64,000 bases of DNA from JBBRCE01 sp038205115 (GCA_038205115.1 JBBRCE010000003.1:109121-173120), one strand, 5' to 3'; counted from the stretch's first letter, positions 50,780 through 60,490 are shown. Translations and numbers: made by a program. The notes: generated from the sequence alone by a model not told the origin.

Positions 50780-52107
50780 ACAAGGCGTTGATGCTTCGCG
50801 CAGGCGTGGTTTGGTAAAAGGTCCGATCGGCAACGTCACCAGTTTATCCGGCCGATCCGCAATTGTCTGGTGGGTAACAATTGGGCAGCAAAAGAACATC
50901 GTGGCAGAGGTCAGGGGCAGAGGTCAGGGGCAGAGGTTAGGGGCAGAGGTTAGGGGGCAGAGGTTAGGGGCGGCGCGAAAATTATTTTTTTTGACGCCGG
51001 AGTGGCCGAGGCGTTTGCGTAACGCTTCAGCGCAACGATGTTTACGTCCGGCAGGACGCTGAAAAGACGCAGTGGACAGTGCGGACAAAGCCGTCGTCCG
51101 CGCGCGTTTTTCATGCTCGTCAGCGCGCACCGCAGGCCCGCCACTCCGATTTGCGCTCGCGCTAACAGCGAATTCAAGGCGTTGCAGCCAGTTTGCTGCG
51201 GGTCGCAGATCACGATTCGCATGACGACGTCACGGCGCAAAAGGACGACGATGCGTGAATACCGCGCCGCGCCCGCCAATGAATCTGCTCCCGCAGCGAA
51301 TAACTTGCCAGCCGCGCAACGGCAAACGTTGCGCGCCGAATCGCATTTTCGCAAATCGGAGTGTGTGAGCGGTCGCCAGGCTGCTTAAACGCAGGCGACC
51401 GCCGTTCGAATTGTCAAAGAGCTTCAACGGGGGTTTGGCTAATTACTGCGGCCGCGTGTCGGTTCGATTTCGATTGGCCAGCGCACCGGCAAACCTACTT
51501 TTGTCAAGCAAACCATCCACGCGACATCCCTTGCCACCAGTCTCATGCTCGCAGGCGTTTTTGCCGAGAGAAAATTGAATTCGCCGTGTTTCGTTTCTCA
51601 AGCAACTTGCCTGAGCTTGCAAACTCGAAATTTCCCGCGGGTGTCATCACCTGCGCGTGCACGCTGAGTTGTCAGAGCCCTGGGTTGGCCTCAAATCCGT
51701 TGTCCCGCATTGGGCAGAATGTCCGCCCGCGAGATATATGAACATTAGTATACTGCATTTCCGCGCACATGTCAACGGCGCAAAAGTCGTTGTGACCGAT
51801 CGTCCGCTTGGCTCGGGCCGAAAGTGGGCGGCATTTCAGTGAATGACGGCCGCCAGCAACAGAGGATGCATGTGGCCAGCCGCAAACGTCGCAGGCGGAA
51901 TGCGCAGCCAGACCGCACGCGCGAACCGGGCAGCGCTCGAACTGATTGCAGCCCTGAACCGTCGTGCGTTAAAATGCGAGCCAACTGCGGGCGGGCATTT
52001 CGATTCGGCGATTACGCGACGGGAAATCGACTCGACCCCGATTCGGGCAGCGGCGGACCCCGGTGAAATCAACGCGGCCAGATAGGAGATGAACGCTATC
52101 CGGTTGC
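50780..52107. other. Long region without a convincing gene
   Basis: About 1.3 kb between folC and a possible small gene. It starts with the 13-bp tandem repeat at 50903-50968. After that, short ORFs exist on both strands but none has a recognisable domain, good RBS or typical codon use. Base composition becomes noticeably more AT-rich near 51400-51740. It may be a decayed locus. Confidence 0.5.
50903..50968 (+). repeat. 13-bp tandem repeat GGCAGAGGT(C/T)AGG
   Basis: Five adjoining copies: 50903-50915, 50916-50928, 50929-50941, 50942-50955 (one extra G) and 50956-50968, with C or T at the tenth position. It lies about 120 bases upstream of the folC start in non-coding DNA. Confidence 0.9.
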
Positions 52108-52515
52108 GTGGACATCCCATGTAATTCGAGCAGAGTGAATTTCAGCCGGGGACGCTCGGAGTGGCTTAAGCGCGACAAATCCAGCACGATTCGAAATGTT
52201 TTTCGATGCACTGCTTTTACATTCACAGCGATTGCGTCGCTATTGCTGAATTTACGTAGTCGTATATTTGCATTTCGTGCTTATCCCTTTGGCATACAGT
52301 TACACGGTTGGCCGTGCGTCTTTGTAAAGCGCGGTCTATCAACGGAGGCGCCCGGATTCTTATTTTGGGAGGCCAGTCCCTGGCTCTTTGCCGGGGATGC
52401 CGATATTTTCGATTTTCGTTGGTTGCCGTTTTTGGCCAACTGGTTTTTCATCGCAGCGTTGGCTTTGTCTGTGAGCAACTTTCGTTTTCAATGGCAATTC
52501 AGCTTGAGCGGCTAA
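52108..52515 (+). CDS. Possible small membrane protein
   Basis: 135 residues from GTG 52108, with no well-placed Shine-Dalgarno (AGGAG lies 20 bases upstream). Hydrophobic segments: CTAFTFTAIASLLLNL (about 34-49) and LPFLANWFFIAALALSV (about 106-122). Between them are Gly-Trp-Pro and Trp-rich stretches (LHGWPCVFVKRG, EASPWLFAGDADIFDFRW), a pattern I associate with small planctomycete membrane proteins. It lies in an AT-richer area. It is the best coding candidate in the gap but I am not sure it is real. Confidence 0.45.
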   Translation: MDIPCNSSRVNFSRGRSEWLKRDKSSTIRNVFRCTAFTFTAIASLLLNLRSRIFAFRAYPFGIQLHGWPCVFVKRGLSTEAPGFLFWEASPWLFAGDADIFDFRWLPFLANWFFIAALALSVSNFRFQWQFSLSG

Positions 52516-52946
52516 TTGTGGTTGACATGTTTACTTGGTTGCATCGCAGGATTCATCGTTGCTCAGACTTACTAAATGCAGCTCACTCCGACAGTATTCA
52601 TTGCCGGCCTCTTGTACTGGCGTTTGATTACGCAGTTTCGAAAAGACCGTAACACAGCCGACTTCGACCGCTGGAACACCTCCGAGGTTCCGGAGAATTA
52701 GGGTCACTAAATAACGGCGGGACTGCCGGACGCAGCAGTGGTGCCCGGCGCGAATAAGGCAACGACGCGCGCAAACGCGTTTTACTCCGGCGAATCGGCC
52801 TGCAAGCGACGATGCCAGATCGGTCGGGGTGAGCGGTTCGCGCGACGGTGAGGGGTGACAAACGGCGGGCCGACGGCGATAATGGCGGGCAATTGCGGCA
52901 GCGTGTCGCGAGGGAGGTTCGCTCTTCATTTTCTGCCCGGCTGGCT
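52516..52946. other. Region before the oligoendopeptidase gene
   Basis: About 430 bases without a gene I can support. Small ORFs are seen on both strands without family features. It presumably holds the promoter of the peptidase gene. The in-frame extension 52848-52946 of that gene lacks family character. Confidence 0.45.
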
Positions 52947-54749
52947 ATGTCTCACGTCAAAAAACTTCCTACCCGCGATCAAGTGCCTGCCACGGATTGC
53001 TGGAATCTCAGCAGTTTGTTTCCAAGCGACGAGGCTTGGGAAACCGAGTTCGTCCGCTGGGAGACGGAGATTCCGCACTACGAGCAGTACGCCGGCACGT
53101 TGGCTCATAGCGCCGCGCGGTTGGCCGCCTGCCTGAACTTCGATAACGCTTTCGAACGGGCCGCCGATCGGCTGAGTTCCTACGCGTTTTTGAAGACGGC
53201 CGAAGATCAGGCTAACAGCACCTACCAGCGAATGATCGGCCGCTTTCGCAGCGCGGCCAGTCGCGCAGGGCAGGCTGGCAGTTACTTGCGGCCGGAGATC
53301 ATGGCCATTCCGCCCGCAACGATGGACACGTTTCTGACCGCGCCGGAACTGGCCGAACATCGCCTGTCGCTCGAGCGTATTTTGCGGTACCGCCCTCACA
53401 CGCTGGGCCAGCCGGAAGAACGTTTGCTGGCGATGCAGGCGGAAATGTCCGAGGCTTCGAACCAGATTTTTCGCCAGTTGAACGATGCGGATTTGCGGTT
53501 CGGCGCGGTTCGCAACGAGCACGGCGAAAAGGTCGAACTCAGCACGTCGACGTTTTCTTCATTTTTGCAATCGCCCCAGCGCGGCGTCCGCAAAAAGGCG
53601 TTTCATCAGTTTTATCAGCAGTACACCGCGCACGAAAATACGCTGGCAGCCACGCTGGCCGGTTCCATCCAGCGCGATGTGTATTACGCCAAGGCGCGAA
53701 ATTATCCCAGCGCGCGCGAGGCTTCGTTGTTTCTGGATCGCGTGCCGGTCAGCGTGTACGACAACCTGATCGAATCGGTGCATCGCCATTTGCCGGCCTT
53801 GTATCGCTATTACGATTTGCGGCGTCGGAAGATGAAGCTCAAGCAGATTCACATTTACGATACCTACCTGCCAATCCTCAGCGAATTGCAAAGCAAACAT
53901 TCCTGGCAAGCGGCCGTCGAGATGGTGGTCAAATCGCTGGCCCCGCTCGGTAGCGATTATTGCGGTGTGCTCGAACACGGTTTGAATAACGGCTGGTGCG
54001 ATCGTTTTCCGAATCAGGGCAAACAAAGCGGCGCATTCAGCGCAGGATCGTTCGACGGCGACCCTTACATCCTGATGAACTACCAGACCGACGTGCTGGA
54101 TCACGTGTTTACGCTGGCGCACGAGGCCGGCCACTCGATGCACAGCCACTACTCGGGCAAGCATCAGCCGTATCAATATCACAACTACACCATTTTTGTG
54201 GCGGAAGTGGCCAGCACGTTCAACGAGCAATTGTTGAGCCGGCACATGATGGAACGGGCCGACAGCAAACAACAACGGGCGTTTCTGATCAATCGCGATA
54301 TCGACGCCATCCGCGGCACGATCATCCGTCAGTCGATGTTTGCCGAGTTCGAAAAAATCACGCACGCGCTGGTCGAAGCGGGCGAGCCGCTGACCGTGGA
54401 TCGCTTGAAATCCGAATATCGCGCCCTGCTGCAACTTTACTTCGGTGCGGAGTTCAAGATCGACGACCAACTGCAATGGGAGTGTTTCCGCATCCCGCAT
54501 TTCTACCGCGCGTTTTACGTTTATAAGTACGCCACCGGCTTGTCGGCCGCCATTGCGCTGTCGCAGCGCGTGTTGGGCGGCAGCGGGCCGGAACTGCAAG
54601 ATTACCTGGGCTTTTTGAGCGGCGGTTGTTCGCAATATCCGCTCGACCTGCTCCGTGGCGCCGGCGTCGATATGGAACTGGCCGGGCCGGTGGATACGGC
54701 GCTCGCGCATTTTGGCAAACTGGTAGACGAGTTGGACGAACTGCTGTAG
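52947..54749 (+). CDS. pepF: Oligoendopeptidase F, M3 family
   Basis: About 600 residues from ATG 52947 (MSHVKKLPTRDQVPATDCWNLSSLFPS). An M3 zinc metallopeptidase: the active site HEAGH is at 392-396 in FTLAHEAGHSMHSHYSG, and the third ligand Glu lies in the following VAEVASTFNEQLL motif. The N-terminal part KTAEDQANSTYQRMIGRFRSAASRAGQAGSYL fits the PepF/M3B group. It cleaves peptides of about 7-17 residues in the cytoplasm in the known enzymes. The long open frame upstream to 52848 is unlikely to be coding. Confidence 0.93.
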   Translation: MSHVKKLPTRDQVPATDCWNLSSLFPSDEAWETEFVRWETEIPHYEQYAGTLAHSAARLAACLNFDNAFERAADRLSSYAFLKTAEDQANSTYQRMIGRFRSAASRAGQAGSYLRPEIMAIPPATMDTFLTAPELAEHRLSLERILRYRPHTLGQPEERLLAMQAEMSEASNQIFRQLNDADLRFGAVRNEHGEKVELSTSTFSSFLQSPQRGVRKKAFHQFYQQYTAHENTLAATLAGSIQRDVYYAKARNYPSAREASLFLDRVPVSVYDNLIESVHRHLPALYRYYDLRRRKMKLKQIHIYDTYLPILSELQSKHSWQAAVEMVVKSLAPLGSDYCGVLEHGLNNGWCDRFPNQGKQSGAFSAGSFDGDPYILMNYQTDVLDHVFTLAHEAGHSMHSHYSGKHQPYQYHNYTIFVAEVASTFNEQLLSRHMMERADSKQQRAFLINRDIDAIRGTIIRQSMFAEFEKITHALVEAGEPLTVDRLKSEYRALLQLYFGAEFKIDDQLQWECFRIPHFYRAFYVYKYATGLSAAIALSQRVLGGSGPELQDYLGFLSGGCSQYPLDLLRGAGVDMELAGPVDTALAHFGKLVDELDELL

Positions 54750-54788
54750 ATGCAACGAGTAACCCCGGCGCTGGCAAACGGCCGTGAG

Positions 54789-55697
54789 CTATGCGATGAC
54801 ATCAACCGCCATGCGCAGCGTGTGCTGCTGGCCGGGGGCGAGTTGCACGGCGTGCTCGCCGACGTTGCAGGTTTCCACGCAAATCATGTGCGGCCATTGC
54901 TGATCGCCAAAATCGGCCATCGCCTGGGCTTTGGCAATCCACGGATTCCAAACGACGGTGCTCAGCGAATGCTGCTTGGACACGCGAATTGTGCGGCGGA
55001 GCGCGGCGTCGTCGATCTCGACCGCGGCGGCCGTGTTGAGATAAATGCGATCGGTTTCGGCCGTAATGTCAATCTCGCCCTGCTGCACGTGCCGCCGATT
55101 GGCGGCGGTCTTGTCGATATATTCAACGCCGTCGAGTCCGCGCAGCCGCACCGCTTGGATTTGCCCTACGGTAAAATAAGCGTGCAGTGCTTCTTCGTAA
55201 CGCAGTGGCTCGTTGCCCGTGTTGATAATGGTCAGATCCAACGCCAGCGTGGCGCCAAACGATGCTTGGAGCACGGCCTGAAAGTCGCCGGCAAACCAGC
55301 GTTTGCTGGTTGCGGCGCTGGCCGTGGCCATTCGCACCACCACCGCATCGTCCGCCGCGTGAATCGATTCCAATTGCCAGCCAACCGTTCGCACCACGCC
55401 GTGCGCCGGCGCCGTGGCGTCGTCGGCCTTGCCGGCAAACCAAGGGAAGCAGATGGGCACGCCACCGCGAATGGCCTTGCCGTCTTGCCATAGCGACTGC
55501 TGACTGACGAACAGCACTTCGTCCGCGCCGCGCGGATGCCAGGCGGTGACGTGTGCGCCGTGCAAGTAGATTTCGCCGCAGGCGGTGGGCGCGTCGATCT
55601 GTACCTTGGCCAGACCGCCATGGCCGGCGACGACTTGAGCGCGCTGCGGAATTCCGAACTGGGCATTCAGCCGCGCGATCTGGGGAGACGGATCCAT
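54789..55697 (-). CDS. D-hexose-6-phosphate mutarotase (YeaD-like)
   Basis: 302 residues; interconverts sugar anomers. The aldose-1-epimerase-like fold shows AYLHGAHVTAWHPRGADEVLFVSQQSLW-type residues (about 43-70; IYLHGAHVTAWHP), RGGVPICFPWFAG (about 78-90), HGVVRTVGWQLESI and ALHAYFTVGQI (active His and Glu areas). It is the last gene of a leftward group: its start lies six bases after the stop of the pseudokinase gene. Whether the sugar activity is linked to the signalling genes is unknown. Confidence 0.85.
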   Translation of the reverse strand: MDPSPQIARLNAQFGIPQRAQVVAGHGGLAKVQIDAPTACGEIYLHGAHVTAWHPRGADEVLFVSQQSLWQDGKAIRGGVPICFPWFAGKADDATAPAHGVVRTVGWQLESIHAADDAVVVRMATASAATSKRWFAGDFQAVLQASFGATLALDLTIINTGNEPLRYEEALHAYFTVGQIQAVRLRGLDGVEYIDKTAANRRHVQQGEIDITAETDRIYLNTAAAVEIDDAALRRTIRVSKQHSLSTVVWNPWIAKAQAMADFGDQQWPHMICVETCNVGEHAVQLAPGQQHTLRMAVDVIA

Positions 55698-55703
55698 GCG
55701 AGG

Positions 55704-57026
55704 TTACGAACCCGAGGTGGCGGATTTTGCGGCGCGGTTGGCGTCCGAAGCGGCGGCATCGCGGGCGGCCCGTTCGGCCAGGCGCGTGGCTTTTTCGGCC
55801 GCGCGATCTTCCCGCGCGCGATCGGTGACCCAGTCGAGAAACTCGCTGAGCTGCGAAGGAATTTCGGCCGCCGGTTCGGCTGAGGATTCATCGCCCCAAA
55901 CCGAGTTGGGGTTCATGCTCTGCACCCACGATAGGTATTCCGGATTCCAACTGGTCTCGGGCGTTTTGAGTTCCGCCACGCCGTGATCGGTAAACGGACG
56001 AATCAGCCAGTCGGCATCGGCGGCCGATTGCGGACGCTCGCTGGGCAGCTTGGCCAGCATGTTGGCCACGGCGTCGGCCAGGCCTTGCGGAATTTCGTTG
56101 ACCAGCCAATTGACCAATTGCGGCACGGTTTGGCGGTGTTGCTCGGCCAGTTGCTCGCGCTCGCCGGAAAACGGCGGCCGGCCGGTCAGGCAATGATAGA
56201 GCGTGCAGCCTAGCGAATAGATATCGCCCAGCGGATCGTTGGCGGCCAACGGCAACCACTGCTCCGGCGCGAGATATTCGCCGGTATCGATGGTTTCGTC
56301 ATCCAAGTCCAATTCCAAATGGAGGCTGGAGCCGGTGCTGGACGTTTCATCGAGAAAGCCGAGCGAATCGCGGGCGTTGGTGAACTCCAGCAATTTCAGT
56401 TGTTCGTTGGCCGTAATCCACAGCGCGCTGGGCCGCACGCCACGATGCACGATTTCGTGCTGGTGCAAATGCTCCAGCGCGGCGGCAGCTTGCGACATCA
56501 GACCGCAGGCCTCGGGATACGGCAAGCGGCCCTCGCGCTTCAAACGGGCTTGCAGACTTTCACCGGTCAGATCTTCGAAGGCCAGATAGATGAGTTTGTC
56601 GGCCCGACCGACCTGGAAGGTTCGCAGGACATTGGGGTGATCCAACTGAATCGCCACACGAACTTCGCGCTGGATGCGCGCCAGGCCGAGCGGATCGTCG
56701 GAAAGCGTTTGCGGAAAGATTTTCAGACTGACCGGTTGATCGAACTCGCGATGCACGGCGCGGAATACGTTGCCGGAAGCGGTGGCCAGCAGATGCTCGC
56801 GAACTTCGTACGGCCCGCAACGAAACGGACCGTTCTGGCCCGCCAAAATCGCTTCGCCCTGAAACGCGGTCAAGCGGCCATGTTCGGCCAGCCAGGCAAT
56901 GAGTTGTTCGCCTTCGTCGGTGACGGCCGCCTGTTCTTTCCAGGTGGCCACCATCGTGTCGATTTCGTCCGCAGGCCAGAGATCGCTGCGCAGAAGTCGC
57001 TGATGAATTTCGGAGATGGCGCTCAT
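55704..57026 (-). CDS. Serine/threonine kinase-like protein, probable pseudokinase
   Basis: 440 residues. A kinase fold spans about residues 72-335: the beta-3 Lys102 is present (SLKIFP), the alpha-C Glu is in QREVRVAIQLDHPNVLRTF, and YLAPEQW and DIYSLGCTLYHCLTGRPPFSG follow. But the catalytic loop HRD is HRG (Gly196), the following Asn is lost (VRPSALWI), and DFG is EFT (Glu214). It has no obvious transmembrane helix; the C-terminus is charged and helical (about 390-440). The FHA-GAF-PP2C gene is immediately upstream on the same strand and the mutarotase downstream. Likely a regulatory or scaffold protein; that is inference. Confidence 0.85.
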   Translation of the reverse strand: MSAISEIHQRLLRSDLWPADEIDTMVATWKEQAAVTDEGEQLIAWLAEHGRLTAFQGEAILAGQNGPFRCGPYEVREHLLATASGNVFRAVHREFDQPVSLKIFPQTLSDDPLGLARIQREVRVAIQLDHPNVLRTFQVGRADKLIYLAFEDLTGESLQARLKREGRLPYPEACGLMSQAAAALEHLHQHEIVHRGVRPSALWITANEQLKLLEFTNARDSLGFLDETSSTGSSLHLELDLDDETIDTGEYLAPEQWLPLAANDPLGDIYSLGCTLYHCLTGRPPFSGEREQLAEQHRQTVPQLVNWLVNEIPQGLADAVANMLAKLPSERPQSAADADWLIRPFTDHGVAELKTPETSWNPEYLSWVQSMNPNSVWGDESSAEPAAEIPSQLSEFLDWVTDRAREDRAAEKATRLAERAARDAAASDANRAAKSATSGS

Positions 57027-57137
57027 GCTATACCCACCGAGGCTGGCGATGTCGAGTCAAAATGCAGTTCCACCGGTCATTATCGCCGCGCCGGGCGGGG
57101 CAACGCAACCGCGCGCGGCAATTATCCGTAGGGCGGT

Positions 57138-58826
57138 TTAAATTCGTCCGAAACAGGCCAGGCACATGTCGTCGCTTTGAGCGCGACCGCCAACAAACCG
57201 CTTGACGTCGTCCAAGATGCGGCGTCCAAGCTCGCTGACGTTGGCCGCCTGATTACCCACCTGGCTCTCGAGCCGTTGCATGCCATAAAGTTCGTTGGCG
57301 GTGTTCATGGCTTCGCTGATGCCGTCGGTGAAGAGCGTCAGAAAACTGCCTGGCGCAAAATCGACGGTAAACGGCTCGTAGGTGTAATCGGCGTAAATGC
57401 CCAGCGGAATTCCGGCCAGGTCGCCACCGATGGCGCTGACGCTGCCGGCCTGGCTCCGCAGAAATGGTGGCATATGCCCAGCGTTGACCACGGTCACTTC
57501 GTTTTTGATGGGATCGAGCACGGCAAAAACCGCTGTGACAAATCGATCTTCCCAGCCGGCCTGACAAAAGCTGCTGTTGATGCGATTGACGGCCTTGGCC
57601 GCGTCGGGCTCGCTGGCCAGGCAGTAACGAACATCGGCGGAAAGTTTGGCCATCAGCAGCGCGGCCGAGACGCCTTTTCCGGAAACATCGGCCAACACCA
57701 CGCCCAATCGGCCGTTCATCAGCGGGATATAATCGTAAAAATCGCCGCCGACCTGGTTAGCCGCTTCGTAAAAATCGAAAAAGTGATAACCGGCAACCTG
57801 TGGCGGCGCGCTAGGCAGCAAGCCGCGCTGCACGCGATGCGCCATTTCCAGATCGCGCTGCATGCCGCGCTGCCGTACGTCACGCTCGTGGAGCTGCGCG
57901 TTATCGATGGCAAACGCCGCTTGCGAGGCCACGCCGGCCAGCACGTCCAGATCGTCTTGCGTAAATCGGCTGCGCTGGTCGAGCGTATCGACTTGCAGTA
58001 CGCCAATTGCCGTGCCCTCGCCATCCATCAGCGGCGCGCACATCATCGAGCGGATGCGGAAGTCGGCAATGCTCTGGCTCATTTCGAAACGCGTATCCGT
58101 GGCGGCATCGGCCGAAAGTATGGCCTGCTTGCTGGTCATGGCCTGATTGACGATGGTCTTGCTGATGCGAATGGTTTCGTCGTTATCCGCGCGGCGATGC
58201 CGCACAGCTTTGGGAATCAGCGGGCCCTCGGGCGAGGTTCGCAGCACGATAAAGCCACGATCGGCCTGAATGAAAATCTTGAACAGGCTATCGAGCAGCT
58301 TTGGCAGCACCTCGTCCACCGACAGTGCGCGGCTCAAGTTTTGCGAGATTTCAATCAGCGCCCGTAGTTTGGCCTCGGGGTTGACGTTGATTCGCGCGGT
58401 GCGCATGTCCGTGCTGACGTTGACGCTGGACATGATGGTGGAATTCGATTCGCCGTTATCGTCAACCAGCACCGTGCGGGCCAGCTTGGAATCGTCGACT
58501 GTTCTGCTGAGCAGTTCAACGGTGGGCGGCGGCGACTTGCGGTCGACAAACGAAAACAACAAGTCGCAGATTTTGACTTTGTCGCCAGTGATCAGTTTGC
58601 GCGGCTCTTTGATTTCCTGTCCGTTAACGAATGTGCCATTGCGGCTGTGCAGGTCTTCGACGAAATAATCGTCCCCCATCAGCGAGATTTGCGCATGCTG
58701 CCGACTGATGGCGCCCACATCCAAAATGATGTTGCACTCCGGGTGGCGTCCCAACACGGCGCGCGGCGGCACAATTTCGAATTCCAGGCCCGGGGTCAAT
58801 CCCTGAATGACTTGCAAGACGGCCAC
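57138..58826 (-). CDS. FHA-GAF-PP2C (SpoIIE/RsbU-type) phosphatase
   Basis: 562 residues from GTG 58826. An N-terminal FHA domain (GRHPECNIILDVGAISRQHAQI, HSRNGTFVNGQEI) binds phospho-Thr; a GAF domain follows at about 145-310 (SKQAILSADAATDTRFEMSQSIADFRIRSMMCAPLMDGEG); the C-terminal PP2C-like phosphatase holds QVGGDFYDYIPLMNGRLGVVLADVSGKGVSAALLMA and ends near AQSDDMCLACFGRI. Such proteins dephosphorylate anti-anti-sigma-like partners. No anti-sigma or STAS gene is nearby; the pseudokinase gene follows 111 bases on. Confidence 0.92.
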   Translation of the reverse strand: MAVLQVIQGLTPGLEFEIVPPRAVLGRHPECNIILDVGAISRQHAQISLMGDDYFVEDLHSRNGTFVNGQEIKEPRKLITGDKVKICDLLFSFVDRKSPPPTVELLSRTVDDSKLARTVLVDDNGESNSTIMSSVNVSTDMRTARINVNPEAKLRALIEISQNLSRALSVDEVLPKLLDSLFKIFIQADRGFIVLRTSPEGPLIPKAVRHRRADNDETIRISKTIVNQAMTSKQAILSADAATDTRFEMSQSIADFRIRSMMCAPLMDGEGTAIGVLQVDTLDQRSRFTQDDLDVLAGVASQAAFAIDNAQLHERDVRQRGMQRDLEMAHRVQRGLLPSAPPQVAGYHFFDFYEAANQVGGDFYDYIPLMNGRLGVVLADVSGKGVSAALLMAKLSADVRYCLASEPDAAKAVNRINSSFCQAGWEDRFVTAVFAVLDPIKNEVTVVNAGHMPPFLRSQAGSVSAIGGDLAGIPLGIYADYTYEPFTVDFAPGSFLTLFTDGISEAMNTANELYGMQRLESQVGNQAANVSELGRRILDDVKRFVGGRAQSDDMCLACFGRI

Positions 58827-59358
58827 GGACTTGCCCTTTTGGGGTTGGACGGCAGAACGCGAATTTTTTGGCTGGCCGTCGCGGGTTGGGCAACCGCCAG
58901 CGGCACGCTAGCCCTGCATTGTAGCCAGTGCAACCGCGTGGCGTACAGCGGCGCAAATTAGAAACGCCAGCAGGTTTTTCAACAGCGAATCATGCACCGC
59001 GGCTCGAAACCGATTCGTCGCCGCTTGCCCGCAGGTGCTAGACATGCTGCGCGACGCATCGTTGATTTTTGCCGTCAATGTGCGTCACATTTTGAATAAC
59101 CTGGCGACGACGGGCTTTTTCCAACTCTGGCCGCTACGGAAGTAACGTATTGCGCCCGTCAACTGGCGTTCTGCCCCCTCTTGCCATAGCTCAGCCGGCG
59201 GCAAATCGATTAAGGCGTTTGTGGTTGTTGGCCGCTGGCGCTGGCGCCGGCAAGTTCGGGGTCAACGGCTTGCGTGTGCGATGCCAGGCCCTTTATATTG
59301 GTAGCCACGGTCCAAGAAAATCAACTTCGGTCAAAACGACCATTTTCGGAGCCTTAAG
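58827..59358. other. Divergent intergenic region
   Basis: About 530 bases between the leftward phosphatase gene and the rightward TlpA-like gene. No convincing gene. It should hold promoters for both; none is clear. A GGAG at 59348-59352 serves the TlpA-like gene. Confidence 0.45.
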
Positions 59359-60456
59359 ATGTCTCGCGTCGCGAAGAAATCGGAACTCTACTGCTTTGCT
59401 TTGGCGGTAGCCTGCATCGCTTACCTGACTGTTGGAACAACGTCAGCTCACGCAGCCGACGCACCGACCAAAACAGAAAAGGCTGACAAGGACGACAAGC
59501 CCAGTAAGGACGAGAAGGACGCCAAGCCGGAGAAGACCGAAACGCCCGACCAATGGGCCAAGCGGATTGAACTGTTAGGCATGCGCGGCGACGACAGCTT
59601 TGCCAAGGAAAAGGCCGACTTCATCGCCAAAAACCCGGACCATCCTGCCCGCTGGAGTCTGCGTTTCTTCGAGATTCTGCACGATTTTAAAGGTCGCGGC
59701 GGTGACGAAGCGGCCGTTAAGGCGGCCAAGGACGGCATGGCGGAAATTATGGCCGCCAAAGATGCCGACGCCACGGTTCGCGAGCGCAGCAGCATGGCCG
59801 TGGTGCAACTCAGCATGCGCGGCGCGTCGCCCGAAGAACTGACCAAGTTGGTCAGCGATCATATCGCCGCATTTCCGGATTCCAAAGCAAACGGCCAATT
59901 GGCCAACATGGTCGTTTCGTCGGTGGCTCGGGGCGACAAAGCCAAGGCCGCCGCTGCCCTCGAAAAGCTGTCAAAGAGCGACGTCAAGGAGATTGCTCAA
60001 ATCGCCGAGAAAAAGCTAGCGCAAATCAAAGTCCTGCTGGACCTGCAAAAGTCGCCGCTGGAAATGAAATTCACCGCGATCGATAGTCGCGAGGTCGATC
60101 TGGAAAAGCTGCGCGGCAAGGTGGTGCTGGTTGACTTCTGGGCGACCTGGTGCGGACCGTGCGTGGCTGGCCTGCCGGAAGTCATTGAGCTCAACGAAAA
60201 GTATCACGACAAAGGATTGGAAGTCATCGGCATCTCGTTCGACAGCAACAAAGATCGGCTGGAGAAATTCGTCGAAGACAAGAAAATGGCCTGGCCGCAA
60301 TACTTTGATGGCAAGCAGTGGGAAAACGTTTATGGCCGCAAATACGGCATCGACGCCATCCCCTGCATGTGGTTGATTGGCAAGGACGGCAAAGTGATTG
60401 ATTTTGACGCCCGGCAAGACTTGCCCAAGAAGCTTGCCAAACTGCTGGACGAATGA
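59359..60456 (+). CDS. Secreted TlpA/ResA-like thioredoxin-fold protein
   Basis: 365 residues with a signal peptide (LYCFALAVACIAYLTVGTTSAHA) and a Lys/Asp/Glu-rich segment (about 35-63). Residues about 65-230 are helical and of unknown role. The thioredoxin-like domain (about 232-365) has VVLVDFWATWCGPCVAGLPEV with Cys265 and Cys268, then GLEVIGISFDSNKDRL and IDAIPCMWLIGKDGKVI with the cis-Pro. It probably reduces or shuffles disulfides outside the cytoplasm, perhaps supporting cytochrome c or other envelope proteins. Confidence 0.88.
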   Translation: MSRVAKKSELYCFALAVACIAYLTVGTTSAHAADAPTKTEKADKDDKPSKDEKDAKPEKTETPDQWAKRIELLGMRGDDSFAKEKADFIAKNPDHPARWSLRFFEILHDFKGRGGDEAAVKAAKDGMAEIMAAKDADATVRERSSMAVVQLSMRGASPEELTKLVSDHIAAFPDSKANGQLANMVVSSVARGDKAKAAAALEKLSKSDVKEIAQIAEKKLAQIKVLLDLQKSPLEMKFTAIDSREVDLEKLRGKVVLVDFWATWCGPCVAGLPEVIELNEKYHDKGLEVIGISFDSNKDRLEKFVEDKKMAWPQYFDGKQWENVYGRKYGIDAIPCMWLIGKDGKVIDFDARQDLPKKLAKLLDE

Positions 60457-60490
60457 CGCAGTTCAGTTGCTGCAAAGCAACCAACCGCTG

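Noticed and set aside
50903..50968. Second repeat cluster considered as CRISPR or origin iterons
   Set aside because: 13-bp units are head to tail without spacers; no cas gene, DnaA box cluster or dnaA/parAB neighbour was seen.
51000..51090. A GCCGGAGTGGCCGAGG stretch resembling the start of a tRNA-Leu/Ser
   Set aside because: No matching acceptor stem, anticodon arm or T-arm could be traced downstream.
57177..58367. A 396-codon frame antisense to the FHA-GAF-PP2C gene
   Set aside because: Composition-driven shadow; no motifs.
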